64,000 nt of DNA from Catenulispora pinistramenti (GCF_018274385.1 NZ_JAAFYZ010000014.1:20731-84730); one strand, 5' to 3'; shown: positions 7,356 through 15,678, counted from the stretch's first letter. Numbers and translations are program-made. Notes: generated by a model from the letters alone, not told the origin.

Positions 7356-7775
7356 CTAGCTGCGGATATCCTGCTGTCGAAGCTCCGACAGTACAGAGGC
7401 GATGGCCACGAAGTCGTTGTCGACGTGCAGAACCGTGAGGCCGTGGTGCACGGCTGTCGCGGCGACCAGAAGGTCGATGGGGCCGGGTCCGCGGTGCTGC
7501 GACTTGAGCGTGAGTTTGTACTGGGCGGCATCGACCCAGCGCCATGCATCCTTCGGCACTGGTGCCATCCCACACAGGACATCGACGACGCTGGCCATTT
7601 CGTCACGGTGTGCGGCATTCTCCGCAGAATAGAGAATCTCGGCGCGTGTCGGTTCGCTGACGTGGAACAGACCCTCCGCGCCGTAGTGCTCCCAGGCCTT
7701 CATCGTCTCCGGGGTGCGCGTCAGATGCCAGAAGGCTGAGGTGTCGAGGAGGAACCCGAACTTCACTCGTGCCAC
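7356..7775 (-). CDS. vapC: PIN-domain ribonuclease toxin (VapC)
   Basis: 139 residues with the PIN acidic constellation: D11 (LLDTSAFWHL), E46 (PTRAEIL), D101 (GPIDLLVAATAVHHG) and D119 (HVDNDF). VapC toxins are Mg-dependent endoribonucleases that cut tRNA or rRNA and are silenced by VapB. The ATG lies inside the end of vapB (13-bp overlap), giving coupled translation. The module is complete and sits between repeat copies B and A at the glnA 3' end, a typical place for addiction cargo in an integrated element. Confidence 0.9.
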   Translation of the reverse strand: MARVKFGFLLDTSAFWHLTRTPETMKAWEHYGAEGLFHVSEPTRAEILYSAENAAHRDEMASVVDVLCGMAPVPKDAWRWVDAAQYKLTLKSQHRGPGPIDLLVAATAVHHGLTVLHVDNDFVAIASVLSELRQQDIRS

Positions 7776-7987
7776 GCCTCTTTTCGTGCTTCGTACGCGG
7801 CGATGCCCCTGTCGAAGTCGCCTTGTGCGCCCATGGCGGTTAGCTTCCGCATAGCCTCAAGGCGCCTCAGCCTGGCTGCTGTCTCCTGCAGGGCCTTGTT
7901 GACGGTGTCCTTCTTCGTCGTCGTTCCCAGCAGCCTCATGGCCTCTGCCAGTGCGTCCTCGTCTAGATCGATTTGGGTGAGCGACAC
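7763..7987 (-). CDS. vapB: VapB-type antitoxin
   Basis: 74 residues from GTG 7987, chosen for the strong GGAGG site (spacing 7); an upstream ATG (8023) would add residues encoded by the operator region. Small and charged: N-terminal strand SLTQIDLDEDAL, then helices containing TTTKKDTVNKALQE as in ribbon-helix-helix VapB antitoxins, and a C-terminal tail (about 45-74) expected to thread into the toxin. Transcribed first and overlapping vapC. Likely autoregulated through three atgtacat palindromes around its promoter. Confidence 0.85.
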   Translation of the reverse strand: MSLTQIDLDEDALAEAMRLLGTTTKKDTVNKALQETAARLRRLEAMRKLTAMGAQGDFDRGIAAYEARKEAWHE

Positions 7988-8009
7988 GGGTCCGCCTCCG
8001 ATCTGGTCG

Positions 8010-8060
8010 CATGTACATGGCATGTGTCCCTAATGTACATCATGTACATGCCGATGTCAG
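8010..8060 (-). promoter_or_regulatory. vapBC promoter with three palindromic operators
   Basis: On the minus strand a -35 CTGACA (8055-8060) and -10 TACATT (8032-8037) are separated by exactly 17 bp. The 8-bp palindrome atgtacat occurs at 8011-8018, 8033-8040 and 8042-8049; the first and last extend to the 10-mer catgtacatg. One covers the -10, one the spacer and one lies downstream, as expected for repression by VapB-VapC complexes. Confidence 0.75.
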
Positions 8061-8084
8061 GCCCACGGGCGGGTGAACATGAGG

Positions 8085-8212
8085 GATCCCCGGACCCATA
8101 GATACGGGTATCGCCCCAGGTCAGCGGCTTGCTGACCTGGGGCGATACGAGGTGGCGCATTTTCTTCAAACTGCGTTTCCGCAGGTCAAGCCACGTTCTA
8201 AATGTCGAAGTA
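8085..8212. repeat. Copy A: true glnA 3' end plus terminator, duplicated at copy B
   Basis: Contains the last codons and stop of glnA (8198-8212) and the downstream terminator region. It is the presumed original of the 128-bp duplicate at 7153-7280. The repeat is bounded by gatccccggacc on its left and by glnA coding sequence on its right. Confidence 0.8.
8108..8148 (-). terminator. glnA terminator, 18-bp perfect stem
   Basis: Arms 8108-8125 and 8131-8148 (gtatcgccccaggtcagc in the left arm) pair perfectly around the loop ggctt, 50 bp after the glnA stop. It also separates glnA from the vapBC promoter. Confidence 0.9.
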
Positions 8213-9622
8213 GAGCTCGAACTCATGCGGCGTGGGCCGCAGCCGAACCGGGTCGACCTCCCGCTCCCGCTTGTACGAGATCCACGTGTCGATCAGGTCC
8301 TGGGTGAACACGCCGCCCTCGAGCAGGTACTCGTGGTCGGCCTCCAGGGAGTCCAGCACTGCCGGGAGGCTGCCGGGGACCTGGGGGATCGAGGCGTGCT
8401 CGTCCGGCGGGAGCTCGTAGAGGTCCTTGTCGACCGGGGCCATCGGCTCGATCTTGTTCTTCACGCCGTCCAGGCCGGCCATCATCATCGCGGAGAAGGC
8501 CAGGTACGGGTTCGAGGAGGGGTCCGGGCAGCGGAACTCGATGCGCTTGGCCTTCGGGTTCGAGCCGGTGATCGGGATGCGGATGCAGGCCGAGCGGTTG
8601 CGCTGGCTGTAGACCAGGTTGACCGGCGCCTCGTAGCCGGGGACCAGGCGGCGGTAGCTGTTGACCGTCGGGTTGGTGAAGGCCAGCAGTGAGGGGGCGT
8701 GCTTCAGGATGCCGCCGATGTAGTGGCGGGCGGTGTCCGACAGGCCCGCGTAGCCGACCTCGTCGTAGAACAGCGGGACGCCGTCCTTCCACAGGCTCTG
8801 GTGGCAGTGCATGCCCGAGCCGTTGTCGCCGAAGACCGGCTTGGGCATGAAGGTCGCGGTCTTGCCGGCCTGCCAGGCCACGTTCTTGATGATGTACTTG
8901 AACAGCATCAGGTCGTCGGCGGCGGCCAGCAGGGTGTTGAACCGGTAGTTGATCTCCGCCTGGCCGGCCGAGCCGACCTCGTGGTGCTGGCGCTCGACGA
9001 TCAGGCCGGACTCGATGAGCGTGCGGCTCATGGTCGCGCGCAGGTCCGTGTAGTGGTCGTTCGGGGCCACCGGGAAGTAGCCGCCCTTGACCCGCGGCTT
9101 GTAGCCCCGGTTGCCGCCCTCTTCGGAGCGCCCGGTGTTCCAGAACGCCGCCTCGGCGTCGATGTGGTAGAAGCTCTCGCCGGGGCCGGAGGCGAAGCGG
9201 ACGTCGTCGAACACGTAGAACTCGGCCTCCGGGCCGAAGTAGCACGTGTCGGCGATGCCGGTGCCCTTCAGGTACGCCTCGGCCTTCTTGGCCACGTTGC
9301 GCGGGTCGCGGGAGTAGGCCTCACCGGTCAGCGGGTCGTGGATGAAGAAGTTGATGTTGAGGGTCTTCTCCGCGCGGAACGGGTCCAGGCGGGCGGTGCT
9401 GACGTCGGGCAGCAGCTGCATGTCCGACTCGTGGATGGCCTGGAAGCCGCGGATCGAGGAGCCGTCGAAGGCCAGGCCCTGGGCGAAGACGTCGGCGTCG
9501 AACGACTCAACCGGCACCGTGAAGTGCTGCATCACCCCGGGCAGGTCACAGAACCGCACATCGACGCTCTTCACGTCGTTGTCCCTGAGGTACGCCAGTA
9601 CCTCGTCGGCGTTCGAGAACAT
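8198..9622 (-). CDS. glnA: Glutamine synthetase type I (GSI-beta)
   Basis: 474 residues, full length. It makes glutamine from glutamate, ammonia and ATP as a cytosolic dodecamer. Visible motifs: the Asp-50 loop [10 protein letters not shown], the ATP/metal region [11 protein letters not shown] and HHEVGSAGQ, the glutamate site [17 protein letters not shown], and the adenylylation loop with Tyr in DLYELPPDE (near residue 400), which marks the regulated beta type. Start ATG 9622 follows AAGGAG. A complete GlnR box lies 93-130 bp upstream. The 3' end is duplicated downstream at copy B, so this stop-codon region looks like an integration target. Confidence 0.98.
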   Translation of the reverse strand: MFSNADEVLAYLRDNDVKSVDVRFCDLPGVMQHFTVPVESFDADVFAQGLAFDGSSIRGFQAIHESDMQLLPDVSTARLDPFRAEKTLNINFFIHDPLTGEAYSRDPRNVAKKAEAYLKGTGIADTCYFGPEAEFYVFDDVRFASGPGESFYHIDAEAAFWNTGRSEEGGNRGYKPRVKGGYFPVAPNDHYTDLRATMSRTLIESGLIVERQHHEVGSAGQAEINYRFNTLLAAADDLMLFKYIIKNVAWQAGKTATFMPKPVFGDNGSGMHCHQSLWKDGVPLFYDEVGYAGLSDTARHYIGGILKHAPSLLAFTNPTVNSYRRLVPGYEAPVNLVYSQRNRSACIRIPITGSNPKAKRIEFRCPDPSSNPYLAFSAMMMAGLDGVKNKIEPMAPVDKDLYELPPDEHASIPQVPGSLPAVLDSLEADHEYLLEGGVFTQDLIDTWISYKREREVDPVRLRPTPHEFELYFDI

Positions 9623-9714
9623 CCACTACTCCTTTGAGTACTCTCACCGGCCGGAAGCCTCTCGCCACCGGGGCCGGGACCCAACGGGCACTTCTGTGAC
9701 CGTAGGACCGGGGG

Positions 9715-9752
9715 GTTTCCCGGCCGTGTCCCTTTTGTTTCCGGCGTGTTAC
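9715..9752 (-). promoter_or_regulatory. GlnR box upstream of glnA
   Basis: Read on the minus strand: GTAAC, six bases, GAAAC, six bases, GACAC, six bases, GAAAC. This matches the actinobacterial GlnR a-site/b-site consensus (gTnAC-n6-GaAAC-n6-GtnAC-n6-GAAAC) with exact spacing, about 93 bp before the glnA start. It predicts nitrogen control of glnA by GlnR. Confidence 0.85.
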
Positions 9753-9863
9753 ACGGAGCCCGGCTCCCTTCCAACCTACCCTGTGGGCAGGTCGGCGCCC
9801 CTGGAATGGTCGGGGGCGACGTTGGTGGCGGGCGTGGAAAGTGTGCGGGGTACCGTGGACGCC

Positions 9864-10271
9864 ATGACCTCGTCCGACTATTCCGGCCAGCGTTTCGGCC
9901 TCCCGCAGACCGGTCCGGGCTCGATGGCCCCGGTCGGCCGCCGGCTGGCCGCGTTGATGATCGACTGGGCCATCGCCTACGGCGTGGCCTACCTGCTGGT
10001 CGGCGACCGGCTGTTCAAGTCCGGCCAGTTCGCGGCACTGAGCCTGCTGGCGGTGATGTACCTGGTGGGCCTGTCCATCAGCGGCTCCACCTTCGGGATG
10101 GCGATCCTGGGCCTGCGGGTCAGCTCCGATCAGGGGGCCAGGGCCACGCCGTACAAGATCGCGATGCGCACCGTGCTGTTGTTCCTGGTCATCCCGGCGG
10201 TGGTCTGGGACGCCGACGGCCGCGGCCTGCACGACCGGGTCGCGCACACGATGATCATCTCCACCCGCTGA
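9864..10271 (+). CDS. RDD-family integral membrane protein
   Basis: 135 residues from ATG 9864 (an in-frame GTG at 9855 is possible). Residues about 20-45 carry the hallmark GRRLAALMIDW, followed by hydrophobic helices (about 33-50 and 55-80), a middle loop, and a third helix before DGRGLHDRVAHT near the C-terminus, the second Arg/Asp part of RDD domains. Function of the family is mostly unknown. It is divergent from glnA and followed by the DUF4191 gene and lipA, an order I recall as conserved in Streptomyces. Confidence 0.88.
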   Translation: MTSSDYSGQRFGLPQTGPGSMAPVGRRLAALMIDWAIAYGVAYLLVGDRLFKSGQFAALSLLAVMYLVGLSISGSTFGMAILGLRVSSDQGARATPYKIAMRTVLLFLVIPAVVWDADGRGLHDRVAHTMIISTR

Positions 10272-10420
10272 CCGATCCGGCGCGTGGAGCACGGCCCCGC
10301 GGCCGAAAAGCAAGCGATATCCGCATCGGGCGCCCACGAGACGCACGCTGACCAGCGTCTCCGCGCAATGCCTCGCGCAGTGCCCCGCCCAGTGCCCCGG
10401 CACGTACCCGCGCACAACGC

Positions 10421-10457
10421 CGACGGCCCGCGACCGGAGACCGGTCGCGGGCCGTCG
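10421..10457. terminator. Bidirectional terminator, 17-bp perfect stem
   Basis: Arms 10421-10437 and 10441-10457 (cgacggcccgcgaccgg) with a 3-nt loop aga, between the convergent RDD and DUF4191 genes. The remaining bases of 10272-10513 show no gene. Confidence 0.9.
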
Positions 10458-10513
10458 TACGTTCCATGGCGTTTCGCTAGGGTTACAGCACGCAGACGCG
10501 GGCTTGTGACGAT

Positions 10514-11239
10514 TCAGCGCACCTGGCCGCGCGGCATCTTGCCGTTACGCGGCATCGGGCCCTTCGGGATCGGCATGTTCGGCCCGACGGCCTTGAGCCG
10601 GTTCTGGTACTCCTGCACCTGTGCCGGACGCAGGTAGCCCTTGCCGGTGGCCGGCTTGAGCCGCATCACCTTCTTGTTCAGCCGCCCCAGCGGCACCATG
10701 CCCTCTTCGTCGCCGGCCACGATGTCCTCGGCGACCAGCGGCACGTCCGGGCCGAACAGCCGGGTCAGGTGCCGGCGCTCCTCGGTGAACAGCGCCTTGA
10801 GCCGGTTCGGGTTGCCCTCGCCGACCAGGACGATGCCCGGGCGGCCGAGCACCCGGTGGATCATGTCCTGCTGCCGGTTGAAGCGGACGCCGGGGGTGAC
10901 GTCCCAGCCCCGGCGCAGCGTGTCCAGCACCGAGGCGGCGGCGCCGGCCTGGTCCTTGATCGAGGAGTAGGCCGCACGCTGGGCCCGCCGCCCGAAGACG
11001 ATCATCGCGGCCAGTACCGCGACCGGGATGCCGAAGATGCCGTAGAAAAGCGGGGAGCCGAGCGCGAAGCCCAGCGCCACGAACACCACCAGGGCGGCCA
11101 CGGCCCAGGCGGCCAGGACCAGGGGAAGCTTGGGATCCTCCTTGCGGGTCATCCCGTAGACCTCGCGGATCTGCTTCAGCCGACCCTTTTTCTTGGGCGC
11201 ATCCCCGTCGGCGGGGGTCTTCGTGGTGTCGCGTGCCAT
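10514..11239 (-). CDS. DUF4191-type membrane protein
   Basis: 241 residues from ATG 11239 (MARDTTKTPADGD). A Lys-rich N-terminus (PKKKGRLKQIREVYGMT) is followed by two adjacent membrane helices (about 40-82) and a cytoplasmic domain with SSIKDQAGAA, TPGVRFNRQQDM and GRPGIVLVGEG, the pattern of actinobacterial DUF4191 proteins. Its C-terminus is basic and proline-rich (MPIPKGPMPRNGKMPRG). Role unknown; constant neighbourhood with lipA/lipB suggests a link to envelope or lipoate metabolism, but that is inference. Confidence 0.88.
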   Translation of the reverse strand: MARDTTKTPADGDAPKKKGRLKQIREVYGMTRKEDPKLPLVLAAWAVAALVVFVALGFALGSPLFYGIFGIPVAVLAAMIVFGRRAQRAAYSSIKDQAGAAASVLDTLRRGWDVTPGVRFNRQQDMIHRVLGRPGIVLVGEGNPNRLKALFTEERRHLTRLFGPDVPLVAEDIVAGDEEGMVPLGRLNKKVMRLKPATGKGYLRPAQVQEYQNRLKAVGPNMPIPKGPMPRNGKMPRGQVR

Positions 11240-11289
11240 GCCACGCAGGATACGTGGTGCCCGCGCCCGGTGGTAAACCAGTGCGGACG

Positions 11290-11475
11290 TTATCGGGTCC
11301 GCAGGCTCATCGCGGTGAGCGATTCGTGCGCCTCGGCCCGCAGCGCGGCCCGTTCCCGGCCCTCCAGCACGGCGGCGTGGGCGTTGGCCAACGCGCCGCG
11401 CTGGCCGCCGGCCCGCAGGACCCGGCGCTCGAACGATAGAAGCATGGTGCGGACGGAGTACGTTGTGGTGCTCAT
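11290..11475 (-). CDS. Small helical protein, 61 residues
   Basis: Reads MSTTTYSVRTMLLSFERRVL and continues as one Arg/Ala/Glu-rich, probably amphipathic helix ending SLTAMSLRTR. It has no membrane segment. A plausible sigma-70-type promoter lies 83 bp upstream and the DUF4191 gene 50 bp downstream, so it is probably the first gene of that unit. I recall small unannotated genes at this place in related genomes, but no family name can be given. Confidence 0.6.
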   Translation of the reverse strand: MSTTTYSVRTMLLSFERRVLRAGGQRGALANAHAAVLEGRERAALRAEAHESLTAMSLRTR

Positions 11476-11557
11476 GGCAAGACCTCGACCAGGAGAAAAG
11501 AGGGGGGACGTCGGGGGAGCGGAGCCGGTGGCGGTCCACCACCACTGTCAATATTCT

Positions 11558-11586
11558 TTGTTACAGGGCCTAGTGTGGCCGGTCAA
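11558..11586 (-). promoter_or_regulatory. Sigma-70-like promoter for the 61-residue gene/DUF4191 unit
   Basis: Minus strand -35 TTGACC (11581-11586), 17-bp spacer, -10 TAACAA (11558-11563). Predicted transcription start near 11551. Confidence 0.5.
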
Positions 11587-11638
11587 ATCGTGGTAACGGG
11601 ATACGCAATACTGCGGATCCCGTTCCGCCGGCACACAA

Positions 11639-11671
11639 AACGGCCCCGGTCCGATCTGGACCGGGGCCGTT
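11639..11671. terminator. lipA terminator hairpin
   Basis: cggccccggtcc (11641-11652) pairs with ggaccggggccg (11658-11669), extended by aa/tt on the outside, loop gatct. It lies downstream of lipA on the minus strand and before the promoter above. The stretch 11672-11796 holds only loose repeats of acgtcacgccgg and a small cggttt/aaaccg hairpin. Confidence 0.85.
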
Positions 11672-11796
11672 GTTCGCAGCGTCCTAACAAAGGGGCTGAG
11701 TAGCGGTTTTCGAAACCGTCTGAGGTGCGACCAACGTCACGCCGGGACGGCCGACATCATCTCGGATCCACCGACGTTACGCCGGGCGGGCCGACG

Positions 11797-12750
11797 TCAC
11801 GCCGGAACGCCGGCCGCGGCCGCCTCGCGCGCCTCGACGGCCTCCTTGTACAGCCGCCCGGCCCGGTACGAGGAGCGGACCAGCGGCCCGGACATGACGC
11901 CGAAGCCCATCTCCCGAGCCTCCTCGGCCAGCTCCACGAACTCCTCGGGCTTCACCCAGCGCATCACCGGGTGGTGCCGCGGCGAGGGCCGCAGGTACTG
12001 GGTGATGGTGACCAGGTCGCAGCCGGCCTCGCGCAGGTCGGCCAGGGCCTGCGAGATCTCCTCGCGCTCCTCGCCCATGCCCAGGATCAGGTTGGACTTG
12101 GTGACCAGGCCGAAGTCGCGGGCCTGGCGGATGACGTCCAGCGAGCGCTCGTAGCGGAAGCCGGGGCGGATCTCCTTGAAGATCCGAGGCACGGTCTCGA
12201 TGTTGTGCGCCAGCACCTCCGGCCGGCTGCCGAAGACCTCGGCGAGGTGTTCGGGCTTGGCGTGGAAGTCCGGGATCAGCAGTTCGACGCCGCAGCCGGG
12301 CAGCATCGCGTGGATCTGGCGGACGGTCTCGGCGTACAGCCAGGAGCCCTCGTCCTCGAGGTCGTCGCGGGCCACGCCGGTGACGGTCGCGTACTTCAGG
12401 CCCATGGTCTGCACCGACTCGGCCACGCGCCGCGGCTCGTCGGTGTCGTAGGCCTTGGGCTTGCCGGTGTCGATCTGGCAGAAGTCACAGCGCCGGGTGC
12501 ACTGGTCGCCGCCGATGAGGAAGGTGGCCTCGCGATCTTCCCAGCACTCGTAGATGTTCGGACAGCCGGCCTCTTCGCACACCGTGTGCAGGCCCTCGCT
12601 GCGCACCAGGCTCTTCAGCCCGGTGTACTCCGGACCCATCTTGGCGCGGGTCTTGATCCAGCTGGGTTTCTTCTCGATGGGGACGGCGCTGTTGCGGACC
12701 TCAAGCCGGAGCAGCTTGCGGCCTTCGGGTTCTGGGGTGACGGCCGTCAC
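11797..12750 (-). CDS. lipA: Lipoyl synthase (radical SAM)
   Basis: 317 residues. LipA inserts two sulfurs into octanoyl-protein to make lipoyl groups. The radical-SAM cluster motif is [10 protein letters not shown] (about residues 82-90), and the auxiliary [4Fe-4S] cluster cysteines are in [13 protein letters not shown] (about 57-69). The typical N-terminal phrase [15 protein letters not shown] is present. Follows lipB on the same strand (97-bp gap) and ends before a strong terminator. Confidence 0.98.
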   Translation of the reverse strand: MTAVTPEPEGRKLLRLEVRNSAVPIEKKPSWIKTRAKMGPEYTGLKSLVRSEGLHTVCEEAGCPNIYECWEDREATFLIGGDQCTRRCDFCQIDTGKPKAYDTDEPRRVAESVQTMGLKYATVTGVARDDLEDEGSWLYAETVRQIHAMLPGCGVELLIPDFHAKPEHLAEVFGSRPEVLAHNIETVPRIFKEIRPGFRYERSLDVIRQARDFGLVTKSNLILGMGEEREEISQALADLREAGCDLVTITQYLRPSPRHHPVMRWVKPEEFVELAEEAREMGFGVMSGPLVRSSYRAGRLYKEAVEAREAAAAGVPA

Positions 12751-12765
12751 TTCGAGTCTCCTTGC

Positions 12766-12797
12766 GTCAATCGGATACCGCGTCAGTCGGATACCGC
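12766..12797. repeat. 16-bp tandem duplication in the lipB-lipA gap
   Basis: gtcaatcggataccgc (12766-12781) is followed directly by gtcagtcggataccgc (12782-12797), one mismatch. It sits just upstream of the lipA start. Confidence 0.7.
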
Positions 12798-12847
12798 GGA
12801 GCGCGTACCGCGCATACCTGTGATTAGCAGCCTACGGGGCGCGCGGG

Positions 12848-13657
12848 CTATTCCTTCCCGGCGCCGACGAGGCCGTACGCCTCGGAAACCACGTCGTCCA
12901 GGTGCCCGGCCACCAGCGGCGCGACCTCCTCGACCGTGATGTCCCGGCCCAGCTCGGCGGACAGCGAGGTGACGCCGGCGTTCCGGATCCCGCAGGGGAT
13001 GATCTTGTCGAACCAGGCCAGGTCGACATCGCAGTTCATCGAGAAACCGTGCATGGTCACGCCCTTGGCGACCCGCACGCCGATCTGCGCCAGCTTGCGG
13101 TCGGCCTTGCGCTGTCCGGCGTTGGACGGCGCGTACTCGGGCCCGGCCAGCCGGGGGTCGAACTCTTCGTCGTCGTCCACCGGCGCGCCGACGGTCTTCA
13201 GCCGCAGGTTCAGGCCGCCCAGGTCCTGGCGCTCGATCTCATCGCCCAGGATCCACACGCCGCTGCGGCCGTGGATCCGGGTGGCCTGCGGCAGGCCCAG
13301 GTCGGCACAGGTTCGCAGCAGTGCTTCTTCCAGCCGCCGGACGTGGCCCACCACGTCCATCGCCTCCGGCAGCCGCAGGATCGGGTAGCCGACCAGCTGG
13401 CCGGGGCCGTGGAAGGTGATGCGGCCGCCGCGGTCGACGTCGATGACCGGGGTGCCGTCGGTGGGTCGCTCCTCGGGGGCGGAGCGGCGTCCGGCCGTGA
13501 ACACCGGGGGGTGCTCCAGCAGGATCAGGGTGTCGTCGATCTCGTCGGCGACCCGTCGGGCGTGGACCTCGCGCTGGAGATCCCACGCGGCCAGATACGG
13601 AACGGCCTCCGCGCCGAAGCCGGCGCGGAGGACCGAGATTCCACGTTCGTCAGACAC
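12848..13657 (-). CDS. lipB: Octanoyl-[ACP]:protein N-octanoyltransferase
   Basis: 269 residues. LipB moves octanoate from acyl carrier protein to lipoyl domains, the step before LipA. Catalytic pair: K188 ([11 protein letters not shown]) and C222 ([10 protein letters not shown]). The substrate loop [16 protein letters not shown] (about 77-92) is intact. Compared with enterobacterial LipB there is an insert of about 40 residues (140-180) that I recall as common in Streptomyces-type LipB. Lies directly upstream of lipA. Confidence 0.96.
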   Translation of the reverse strand: MSDERGISVLRAGFGAEAVPYLAAWDLQREVHARRVADEIDDTLILLEHPPVFTAGRRSAPEERPTDGTPVIDVDRGGRITFHGPGQLVGYPILRLPEAMDVVGHVRRLEEALLRTCADLGLPQATRIHGRSGVWILGDEIERQDLGGLNLRLKTVGAPVDDDEEFDPRLAGPEYAPSNAGQRKADRKLAQIGVRVAKGVTMHGFSMNCDVDLAWFDKIIPCGIRNAGVTSLSAELGRDITVEEVAPLVAGHLDDVVSEAYGLVGAGKE

Positions 13658-13694
13658 CCCTCAAGGGTACGCCTGGTTCTTACCGCCCCTGCTG

Positions 13695-15464
13695 CTACTG
13701 GGTCGGGGTGGTCGCCAGCACACCGAGGGTGACGTTGACGGTCGTGGTGGAGCCGTTGCGGGAGTAGGTGATCGGGACGGTGTCGCCCGGCCGGTGCGAG
13801 CGCACCGCGGCCGCCACGTCCTGGTAGGAGTACACCAGGCGGTCGCCGATCTTGGTTATCACGTCGCCGGCCTTCAGGCCCGCCTTGTCGGCCGGGGCGC
13901 CGGCGGTGACCTGCTCCACCTTGTAGCCGGTCGCGGTGCGGGTGGTGGTGTCGCTCTGGCCGTTCTGCGCCACACCCAGCGACGCGATCTGCGCCGGCTT
14001 GCCCTGGGCCAGGGCGTCCACGATGGGCAGCGCCTCGGAGATCGGGATCGCGAAGCCCAGGCCGATGGAGCCGGCCTGCGAGCTGCCGCCGCCCAGACCG
14101 CCGGAGCTCTGGTCGTTGGAGGCGATCGCGGAGTTGATGCCGATCACGTTGCCCTCCATGTCCACCAGCGGGCCGCCGGAGTTCCCGGGGTTGATCGCGG
14201 CGTCGGTCTGGACCGCGTCCAGGACCACGGTGCTGCCGTTCTCCGCCTGGGTCTCCACCGGCCGGTTCAGGGCACTGACGATGCCGGAGGTGACGGTGCT
14301 GGTCAGGCCGAGCGGCGAGCCGATCGCCACCACCTGCTGGCCGACCTGCAGGTTCTTGGAGTCGGCGAAGGAGGCCTTGGTCAGCCCGGAGACGCCGTCG
14401 ACCTTTATCACCGCGAGGTCGGCCAGCGGCTCGTCGCCGACGATGTGCGCGTTGGCGGTCCGGCCGTCGCTGAAGGTGACGGTGATGGTCGCCGCGCCGC
14501 CGCCGCTGCTGCCCCCGCTGTTCCCGCCGCTACCGCCGCTGTTCCCGCCACTGCCACCCCCGAACGGGTTGCCGTTGCCGTTGCCATTGCCGTTCTGGCT
14601 GGAGCTGCCGGTGTTCTGGTTCGGGTCGGCGGCGGCGATCACGTGGTTGTTGGTGACGATCAGGCCGTCCGAGCTGTAGATGATGCCCGTGCCCTCGTCG
14701 CCGCTGCCGTTGCCTTGGCTGACCTGGATGTCCACCACGCTCGGCATCACGTGCGCGGAGACCTGGGTGACGCTGCCGGGGGTGCTCAGCGCGGTGTTGT
14801 TGGTGTTCAGGGGGGAGCGCGAGCTGGAGGCGGCCGTGTCGGAGGAGGAGCTGTTGTTGTCCTTGGCCGCGTAGGTGACCGCGGTGCCGATGCCGCCGCC
14901 GATCAGCCCGGCGACCAGGGCCACGGCGACCAGCATCTTGCCGGCGCCGAGCGAGGAGCGCTGGGAGGTGGCGACGGGGGGAGAGTAGGGCGGGAAGGCC
15001 GTGCCGTCCGAGGGCGCGGCCCAGTTCGGCGGGGGCGTCGGGCCGGGGCCGAGGTGGCCGCCCAGGCCCGGCTGCGGCGCCTGCTGGCCCGGCGCGCCCT
15101 GGCCGAACGCGGCGCCGGGCTGGGTCTGCGGCTGGATCGGGGGCTGCGGCTGGGCCTGGGGCTGCGGTGCCTGCGGGGCCGGGCCCGACTGTGCCTGGTA
15201 CCCGCCGGCGGCCGGGTCCGGCGGGGCCGGGACCGCGGGCTGGATCAGGGTCGCGTCCGGCTCTCCCGGGACGGGCTGCGACGCCGCGGTCGGCGGGAGC
15301 GCGTCCTGCTGCGGGAGCATTGCCTGGGGGTCCTGAGCCCCGGAGCCGCTGGGCGCGGCGGGGTTCGCGCCGAAGCTTGCGCGCACGTCCTGGTCCGCCG
15401 CTTCGTTGGCGCCGTTGTCGCCCAGGCCGCCGACGCCGCCTGCGTTGCTCGAGGGTTCGTTCAT
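13695..15464 (-). CDS. htrA: HtrA/PepD-like membrane-anchored serine protease with PDZ domain
   Basis: 589 residues. Order: Pro/Gln-rich cytosolic N-terminus (1-165), one membrane helix (KMLVAVALVAGLIGGGIG, about 175-200), trypsin-like domain with His in NNHVIAAAD (about 274), Asp in DLAVIKV (about 348) and Ser in GNSGGPL (about 429), then a PDZ domain (about 495-585). A Gly/Asn/Ser-rich stretch of about 45 residues is inserted between the catalytic His and Asp. HtrA proteases degrade misfolded envelope proteins. The two-component genes upstream repeat the mprA-mprB-pepD arrangement of mycobacteria. A hairpin and own upstream repeats suggest a separate promoter. Confidence 0.93.
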   Translation of the reverse strand: MNEPSSNAGGVGGLGDNGANEAADQDVRASFGANPAAPSGSGAQDPQAMLPQQDALPPTAASQPVPGEPDATLIQPAVPAPPDPAAGGYQAQSGPAPQAPQPQAQPQPPIQPQTQPGAAFGQGAPGQQAPQPGLGGHLGPGPTPPPNWAAPSDGTAFPPYSPPVATSQRSSLGAGKMLVAVALVAGLIGGGIGTAVTYAAKDNNSSSSDTAASSSRSPLNTNNTALSTPGSVTQVSAHVMPSVVDIQVSQGNGSGDEGTGIIYSSDGLIVTNNHVIAAADPNQNTGSSSQNGNGNGNGNPFGGGSGGNSGGSGGNSGGSSGGGAATITVTFSDGRTANAHIVGDEPLADLAVIKVDGVSGLTKASFADSKNLQVGQQVVAIGSPLGLTSTVTSGIVSALNRPVETQAENGSTVVLDAVQTDAAINPGNSGGPLVDMEGNVIGINSAIASNDQSSGGLGGGSSQAGSIGLGFAIPISEALPIVDALAQGKPAQIASLGVAQNGQSDTTTRTATGYKVEQVTAGAPADKAGLKAGDVITKIGDRLVYSYQDVAAAVRSHRPGDTVPITYSRNGSTTTVNVTLGVLATTPTQ

Positions 15465-15496
15465 GAGGAGGAGCTTCGCCTGTTCACCTTAAATGC

Positions 15497-15594
15497 TGCT
15501 GAGACCCGGACAAGAGGTGACCGAAAAAGGAGGGCCGCGTACCCCTGTGTTTCCACAGGTACGGGTCCTGTTGGGTAACGACTTGGGTAACGAC
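15497..15594 (-). promoter_or_regulatory. Candidate response-regulator sites upstream of htrA
   Basis: A perfect tandem 12-mer, ttgggtaacgac, occupies 15571-15582 and 15583-15594; such near-helical-turn direct repeats are typical of OmpR-family binding sites. The heptamer gctgaga (15498-15504) also occurs upstream of the response regulator gene (17954-17960). A small hairpin (cctgtg/cacagg, about 15545-15560) lies between them. Confidence 0.45.
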
Positions 15595-15624
15595 CATATG
15601 CGGTACTTGCTTTAAGAACGGCAT

Positions 15625-15656
15625 CAGGCGCGTTCGCCCATAGGGGAACGCGCCTG
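15625..15656. terminator. Hairpin between the histidine kinase and htrA genes
   Basis: caggcgcgttc (15625-15635) pairs with gaacgcgcctg (15646-15656), with a further ccc/ggg step inside. Placed 23 bp after the kinase stop, it should end or attenuate the two-component transcript before htrA. Confidence 0.75.
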
Positions 15657-15678
15657 TGAGGTGCCACTCAGGTTCCGC

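Noticed and set aside
6946..8060. Integrase or transposase within the glnA island
   Set aside because: All frames between the repeat copies were read; only the orphan gene, the SMI1-like fragment and VapBC are protein-like.
11700..11720. tRNA-like anticodon arm (cggttttcgaaaccg)
   Set aside because: Only one short hairpin; no acceptor stem, T-loop consensus or CCA context around it.
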